Origin: Bacilli bacterium
Lineage (GTDB): Bacteria > Bacillota_I > Bacilli_A > RFN20 > CAG-826
Length of the DNA stretch: 34,824 nt
Direction of reading: 5' to 3'
Assembly (NCBI GenBank): GCA_017477255.1
Contig: JAFUXB010000001.1
Span: forward strand, 93,872 to 128,695
In this document: positions 32,308 through 34,824 of the stretch, piece after piece
How the letters are laid out: every line of letters starts with the position of its first letter
How positions within the stretch are numbered: the stretch's first letter is position 1
Made by a program: the position numbers and the translations under genes
Notes under the pieces: model-generated
Told to the model about the DNA's origin: nothing
The model's database searches: none
The model's input: the letters and a program-made list of their open reading frames with translations, nothing else

Positions 32308-32889
32308 ATGAATATTGTTGAAATTTTGACTGAAAAAGAAAAGAAAAAACTTGTGTTTAAAGAATATAAAAAAGATGAAATTATTTTTCATGAAAACGCA
32401 TTGTGCAATTATGTTTGTTTAGTTGTTGAAGGAGAAATTAAAATTACATCATATTCATACAACGGAAAACAAATTATTTATAATACAGTTCAAAGTAACA
32501 AATTTTTCGGAAATAATTTAATATTCTCTAACTCGCCATATTACAAAGGAAATGTAATTGCTAGTAAAAATAGTGTTGTTGTTTTAATTACAAAAAATGA
32601 GCTTATTTATTTATTACAAAATAATCAAAATTTTTTAATTGAATATTTAAGTCAGCAATCTGCTTTCGGTATGTCTTTAAATAGAAAATTAAAAATTGCA
32701 AGTTTTGATAATGCTGAAGAAAGACTTTTATATCTATTACAAGAAAATAAAGGATTAATTGAATTTAAATCAGTTACTGAATTATCAGAAAATTTATTTT
32801 TATCAAGAGAAGCGACGTCACGCTTATTAAGCAAAATGATTAAAAATAATAAGATTAAAAGGAAAGAGAACACTATTGTTCTTCTTTGA
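32308..32889 (+). CDS. Crp/Fnr-family transcription regulator
   Basis: 193 residues: N-terminal cyclic-nucleotide-binding fold (about 15-110; DEIIFHENALCNYVCLVVEG), dimer helix, and a C-terminal winged helix (about 135-190). The recognition helix reads LSREATSRLL with R167, E168 and R172 at the places of CRP R180, E181 and R185, which read TGTGA. The cAMP-binding phosphate loop is not conserved, and only C33 and C37 occur, so neither cAMP nor a four-Cys Fe-S cluster is expected; the effector is unknown. Ribosome site AGAGGG. It probably controls itself and the divergent transporter. Its end overlaps the convergent VTT gene by 17 bases. Confidence 0.9.
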   Translation: MNIVEILTEKEKKKLVFKEYKKDEIIFHENALCNYVCLVVEGEIKITSYSYNGKQIIYNTVQSNKFFGNNLIFSNSPYYKGNVIASKNSVVVLITKNELIYLLQNNQNFLIEYLSQQSAFGMSLNRKLKIASFDNAEERLLYLLQENKGLIEFKSVTELSENLFLSREATSRLLSKMIKNNKIKRKENTIVLL

Positions 32890-33619
32890 TTTTATTAGTA
32901 ATTTTTTTGTCAATTAGTCTAGCTAAAACAAAGACACCAACAACAACGATTGCAATTAACAATATTGCTAATGCCCAATGATACCATGTTATAAATTTAT
33001 CAAATGGTATTATTTTTATTCCAAAGACAATTGTAGCAACCCCAATTCCTCTACAAAGAAGAATGATTCCAAAATGATAGAAAATATTAATTTTCGACAT
33101 ACCAGCTAAACAGCATAATAAATCATCAGGGAATAATGGGAATAAATACATAATTGGTAAATAAACAGAACTTTTCAATTTAATGTAATCTTTTGCTTTA
33201 TTGTAATCTTCTTCGCCAAATAATCTTTTAATAATTTTAATTCCACCAAATCGACCTAAAAGATCCATTAAAATTGAAGAAGCAACTACCCCGGCTAAAA
33301 GTAAAAAATATGTTTTAACATCTGCTCCATAAATAACAATAGCTAAAGCAATAAAAGTTGTAGTTGTAGCAGGAACAAAACATAAAAATACAGTTATGAC
33401 AACTTGAATTAAGAAAAATATTAGGTATCCGAATGGATTATTAGTAATTTTTTTAAATAATTCTTCATTAAAATGAAGACCATTATTGAAATAAACAACT
33501 TTTGTAAGATAAAGAATTAAGAAAGCTAAAAGACTTACAGCAATTGCTATACCGATATAGAGCAAAATTTTTAAAATTTGTTTTTTGTATTTAATAAAGA
33601 AATCTTTAATTTTTTGCAT
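32873..33619 (-). CDS. VTT-domain membrane protein (TVP38/TMEM64, DedA-like)
   Basis: 248 residues with about five to six hydrophobic segments. N-terminal basic region and one helix, then FVPATTTTFIALAIVIYG, the GRFGG motif, and the re-entrant FPLFPDDLLCCLAGMSK, all typical of the VTT (SNARE-associated) fold. Relatives are proposed to move lipids across membranes (for example undecaprenyl phosphate flippases in the DedA branch); the substrate here is unknown. No ribosome site: an extended -10 box lies exactly six bases before the ATG. Its 3' end overlaps the regulator gene tail to tail. Confidence 0.88.
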   Translation of the reverse strand: MQKIKDFFIKYKKQILKILLYIGIAIAVSLLAFLILYLTKVVYFNNGLHFNEELFKKITNNPFGYLIFFLIQVVITVFLCFVPATTTTFIALAIVIYGADVKTYFLLLAGVVASSILMDLLGRFGGIKIIKRLFGEEDYNKAKDYIKLKSSVYLPIMYLFPLFPDDLLCCLAGMSKINIFYHFGIILLCRGIGVATIVFGIKIIPFDKFITWYHWALAILLIAIVVVGVFVLARLIDKKITNKIKEEQ

Positions 33620-33625
33620 ATGTTA

Positions 33626-33653
33626 AATATAGCATTTTTGAGTTAAATTTCAA
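33626..33653 (-). promoter_or_regulatory. Leaderless promoter of the VTT protein gene
   Basis: Minus strand: TTGAAA (33653-33648), 16-bp spacer, TGCTATATT with TATATT at 33631-33626. The predicted first nucleotide is 33619, the A of the ATG. The -35 box abuts dispersed repeat copy 8. Confidence 0.65.
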
Positions 33654-33669
33654 TAACCTTGCAAAACCC
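33652..33669 (-). repeat. Dispersed 18-nt repeat, copy 8
   Basis: Minus-strand GGGTTTTGCAAGGTTATT followed by GAAAT, between two divergent leaderless genes. Confidence 0.7.
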
Positions 33670-33711
33670 TAATAATTCTTAGTAAAAACTTTATTTTTTA
33701 ATAAAAAAACG

Positions 33712-33717
33712 TATAAT
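33712..33717 (+). promoter_or_regulatory. -10 box giving a leaderless mRNA
   Basis: TATAAT ends six bases before the ATG at 33724, so the start nucleotide falls on the A of the ATG. The -35 region is weak. Confidence 0.55.
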
Positions 33718-33723
33718 TTAAAT

Positions 33724-34650
33724 ATGGCTAAAAATATTATTAAAAGAGACGGAACATTAGAAGAATTTAATGAAGAAAAAATTTATCGTGCACTCAAAAA
33801 AGCTTTTGTAAGCATTGATGAAATTTTTGAAGAAGAAGAAATTGTAAAATTAAAAAATATAATCGTTAAACAAATTTATGGCGATAGTGTTTCTGTTGAA
33901 GAAGTTCAAAATCTTGCTGAAGAGACATTAATGAAGCAAGGTTATTATAACGTTGCTCGTCACTACATTGTTTATAGAGGTGAACAAAGCAAAAAAAGAC
34001 AATATCGTTATGAAATTGCAAACATTGTTCCTTCATATAATCTTTATAAAACACTTAAATTTATTCAAAAAGATTATCCAAGCGACGATTATTCATTAGT
34101 TAAACTTTTAAATAAATATAAAACATATGTTAAGTTTAAGATGGAAGAACAAGAAAAAATGCATTGCTTAATTAGAGCTGCATTAGATCTTGTTTCTATT
34201 GAATATCCTGATTGGGATTTTATTGCAGCAAGATTATTTATGGTTAATTTCTATACTGAAATTAGAGATAACTTAAAGAAATATGATTTAGGATCATTTG
34301 CTAAAAGATTAAAATTATATTGCGAAAAATTTAGATATGATCGTAAGTTATTAAGCTATTATGATGCTGATGCAATAGCATTATTAGAAAAAAATATTAA
34401 TAGATTAAGAGATAAATTCCTTAACTATTCTACAATTAACACTTTCATGAATTCATATTTAATAAAACTTGGAGAGTTTGATTATATTCAAAGCGTCCAA
34501 GAATTATTTATGATTGTAGCAATGATTATTGGAATGAAAGAAAATCAAAGTGTTGAAGAAGTAATTTCAATTTATAACGCTTTATCAAAAAGAGAATTAA
34601 ATGAATCTAATTCTCAGGTAGCAACAGCTTTAAAAAGTATTGCATTATAA
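33724..34650 (+). CDS. ATP-cone plus ribonucleotide reductase N-domain protein without catalytic barrel
   Basis: 308 residues. The ATP-cone (1 to about 90) starts KNIIKRDGTLEEFNEEKIYRAL and includes VEEVQNLAEETLMKQGYYNVARHYIVYR. A helical region from about 138 matches the N-domain of class I reductase alpha chains (CLIRAALDLVSIEYPDWDFIAARL; STINTFMNSYLIK; SVQELFMIVAMIIG). In NrdA, the segment after IYNALSKRE leads to the first catalytic Cys; here the protein ends 18 residues later with no Cys and no barrel. A terminator follows directly. It may be a dATP/ATP-sensing regulator, half of a split enzyme, or a remnant trimmed near the adjacent IS element. No ribosome site; a leaderless start is likely. 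Confidence 0.82.
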   Translation: MAKNIIKRDGTLEEFNEEKIYRALKKAFVSIDEIFEEEEIVKLKNIIVKQIYGDSVSVEEVQNLAEETLMKQGYYNVARHYIVYRGEQSKKRQYRYEIANIVPSYNLYKTLKFIQKDYPSDDYSLVKLLNKYKTYVKFKMEEQEKMHCLIRAALDLVSIEYPDWDFIAARLFMVNFYTEIRDNLKKYDLGSFAKRLKLYCEKFRYDRKLLSYYDADAIALLEKNINRLRDKFLNYSTINTFMNSYLIKLGEFDYIQSVQELFMIVAMIIGMKENQSVEEVISIYNALSKRELNESNSQVATALKSIAL

Positions 34651-34674
34651 CGACCAAAAAAATGGTCGTTTTTT
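34649..34674 (+). terminator. Terminator after the ATP-cone protein gene
   Basis: Stem ACGACCA/TGGTCGT with an A-rich loop, starting at the stop codon and followed by Ts. Confidence 0.88.
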
Positions 34675-34676
34675 AA

Positions 34677-34694
34677 TAAAACACTGCAGAACCC
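34677..34694 (-). repeat. Dispersed 18-nt repeat, copy 9, at the IS3 end
   Basis: Minus-strand GGGTTCTGCAGTGTTTTA, immediately outside (or forming) the end of the IS3-family element. Confidence 0.65.
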
Positions 34695-34824
34695 CAGTGA
34701 ACCCAAAAATTTAGACTTTTAATTTTAATTTTAAATAATGTTTTTTATATTCTAGCGGACTTAAATAATTTAATCTAGAATTAATTCTCTCTTTGTTATA
34801 AAAATTAATGTATTTATCCATTTC
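34695..34824 (-). mobile_element. IS3-family insertion sequence, transposase-end portion
   Basis: The window ends inside the element. The terminal region (read inward) AGTGAACCCAAAAATTTAGA resembles the terminal inverted repeats of Gram-positive IS3 elements (TGA-x-CCCAAAAA-x-TAGAC type), followed at once by the end of the transposase gene. The exact boundary cannot be fixed without the other end. Confidence 0.75.
34711..34824 (-). CDS. IS3-family transposase OrfB, C-terminal fragment
   Basis: The last 37 residues of an integrase-core (rve) transposase, including KYINFYNKERINSRLNYLSP, the well-known end of IS150/IS3-type OrfB (IxFYNxERxxxxLNxLSPxEY). The rest lies beyond the window. It points towards the ATP-cone gene and ends just inside the inverted repeat. 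Only a fragment is visible, so intactness is unknown. Confidence 0.9.
   Translation of the reverse strand, partial: EMDKYINFYNKERINSRLNYLSPLEYKKHYLKLKLKV

Noticed and set aside
34570-34650. Frameshift as the cause of the short RNR-like protein
   Set aside because: A terminator follows the stop at once and the next 30 bases lead into the IS end; no continuation of the reductase sequence was found in the other two frames before 34695.

Overview
The window reads as a very AT-rich, low-GC Gram-positive chromosome. It is most like an uncultured gut member of the Bacilli (Erysipelotrichales, RF39 or Mollicutes-like). The signs are an RNA polymerase delta subunit gene beside a class II aldolase gene, an S1-domain gene overlapping pgi, strong AGGAGG-type ribosome sites, and tRNA genes with encoded CCA. 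Genes for ispF, the response regulator, sftI and the Crp-like regulator end in TGA and Trp is TGG, so the standard bacterial code applies. Lineage is inference; no rRNA is present.

Layout. 1-5760: tail of an FtsX-type permease, then ychF-ispF-gltX, rpoE-fba and a cysQ-like phosphatase, all on +. 5765-9265: minus-strand block with a NifU-domain protein, a five-tRNA operon (Val-Tyr-Gln-Lys-Leu), pgi with its overlapping S1-domain gene, and a HAD hydrolase. 9291-17180: pepF, tRNA-Leu(GAG), pduL with a TSCPD protein, metK under a SAM-I-clan riboswitch, a degenerate orphan response regulator, a four-domain flavodiiron/flavin reductase/rubredoxin fusion and an alpha/beta hydrolase. 17311-20338: tRNA-Ala followed by a probable accessory gene, a membrane-anchored SF2 helicase. 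20538-28178: a seven-gene operon. 28262-34650: a DUF1919 protein, a small unknown protein, a lipoprotein tyrosine phosphatase, a two-gene ABC importer lacking its ATPase, a divergent Crp-like regulator, a VTT/DedA-like membrane protein and a short protein with an ATP-cone and the ribonucleotide reductase N-domain. The window ends in an IS3-family element.

The best-understood system is the operon at 20538-28178. A GPH symporter, a GH31 enzyme closely resembling sulfoquinovosidase YihQ, an isomerase, a small transaldolase, a beta-hydroxyacid-type reductase, a DUF4867 protein and a TauE/SafE exporter match the sulfoglycolytic transaldolase (Sft) pathway. This predicts uptake of sulfoquinovosides, conversion of the sugar through 6-deoxy-6-sulfofructose, feeding of the C3 unit into glycolysis (fba and pgi lie in the same window), and export of the C3 sulfonate, probably dihydroxypropanesulfonate. 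The GH31 enzyme has Gln where YihQ has its sulfonate-binding Arg.

The least explained signals are: (i) an 18-nt dispersed repeat, consensus near GAGTTYTGCARGGTTTTT, with nine intergenic copies, one of them directly at the end of the IS3 element; (ii) the helicase, with two predicted membrane helices and three 21-bp-spaced direct repeats upstream; (iii) the ATP-cone/RNR N-domain protein that stops just before the first catalytic cysteine; (iv) four promoters whose -10 box sits exactly 6-7 nt before an ATG, predicting leaderless mRNAs; (v) a perfect CRP-type palindrome next to a regulator whose recognition helix has the CRP residues. All positions were read by eye; no search or alignment program was run.
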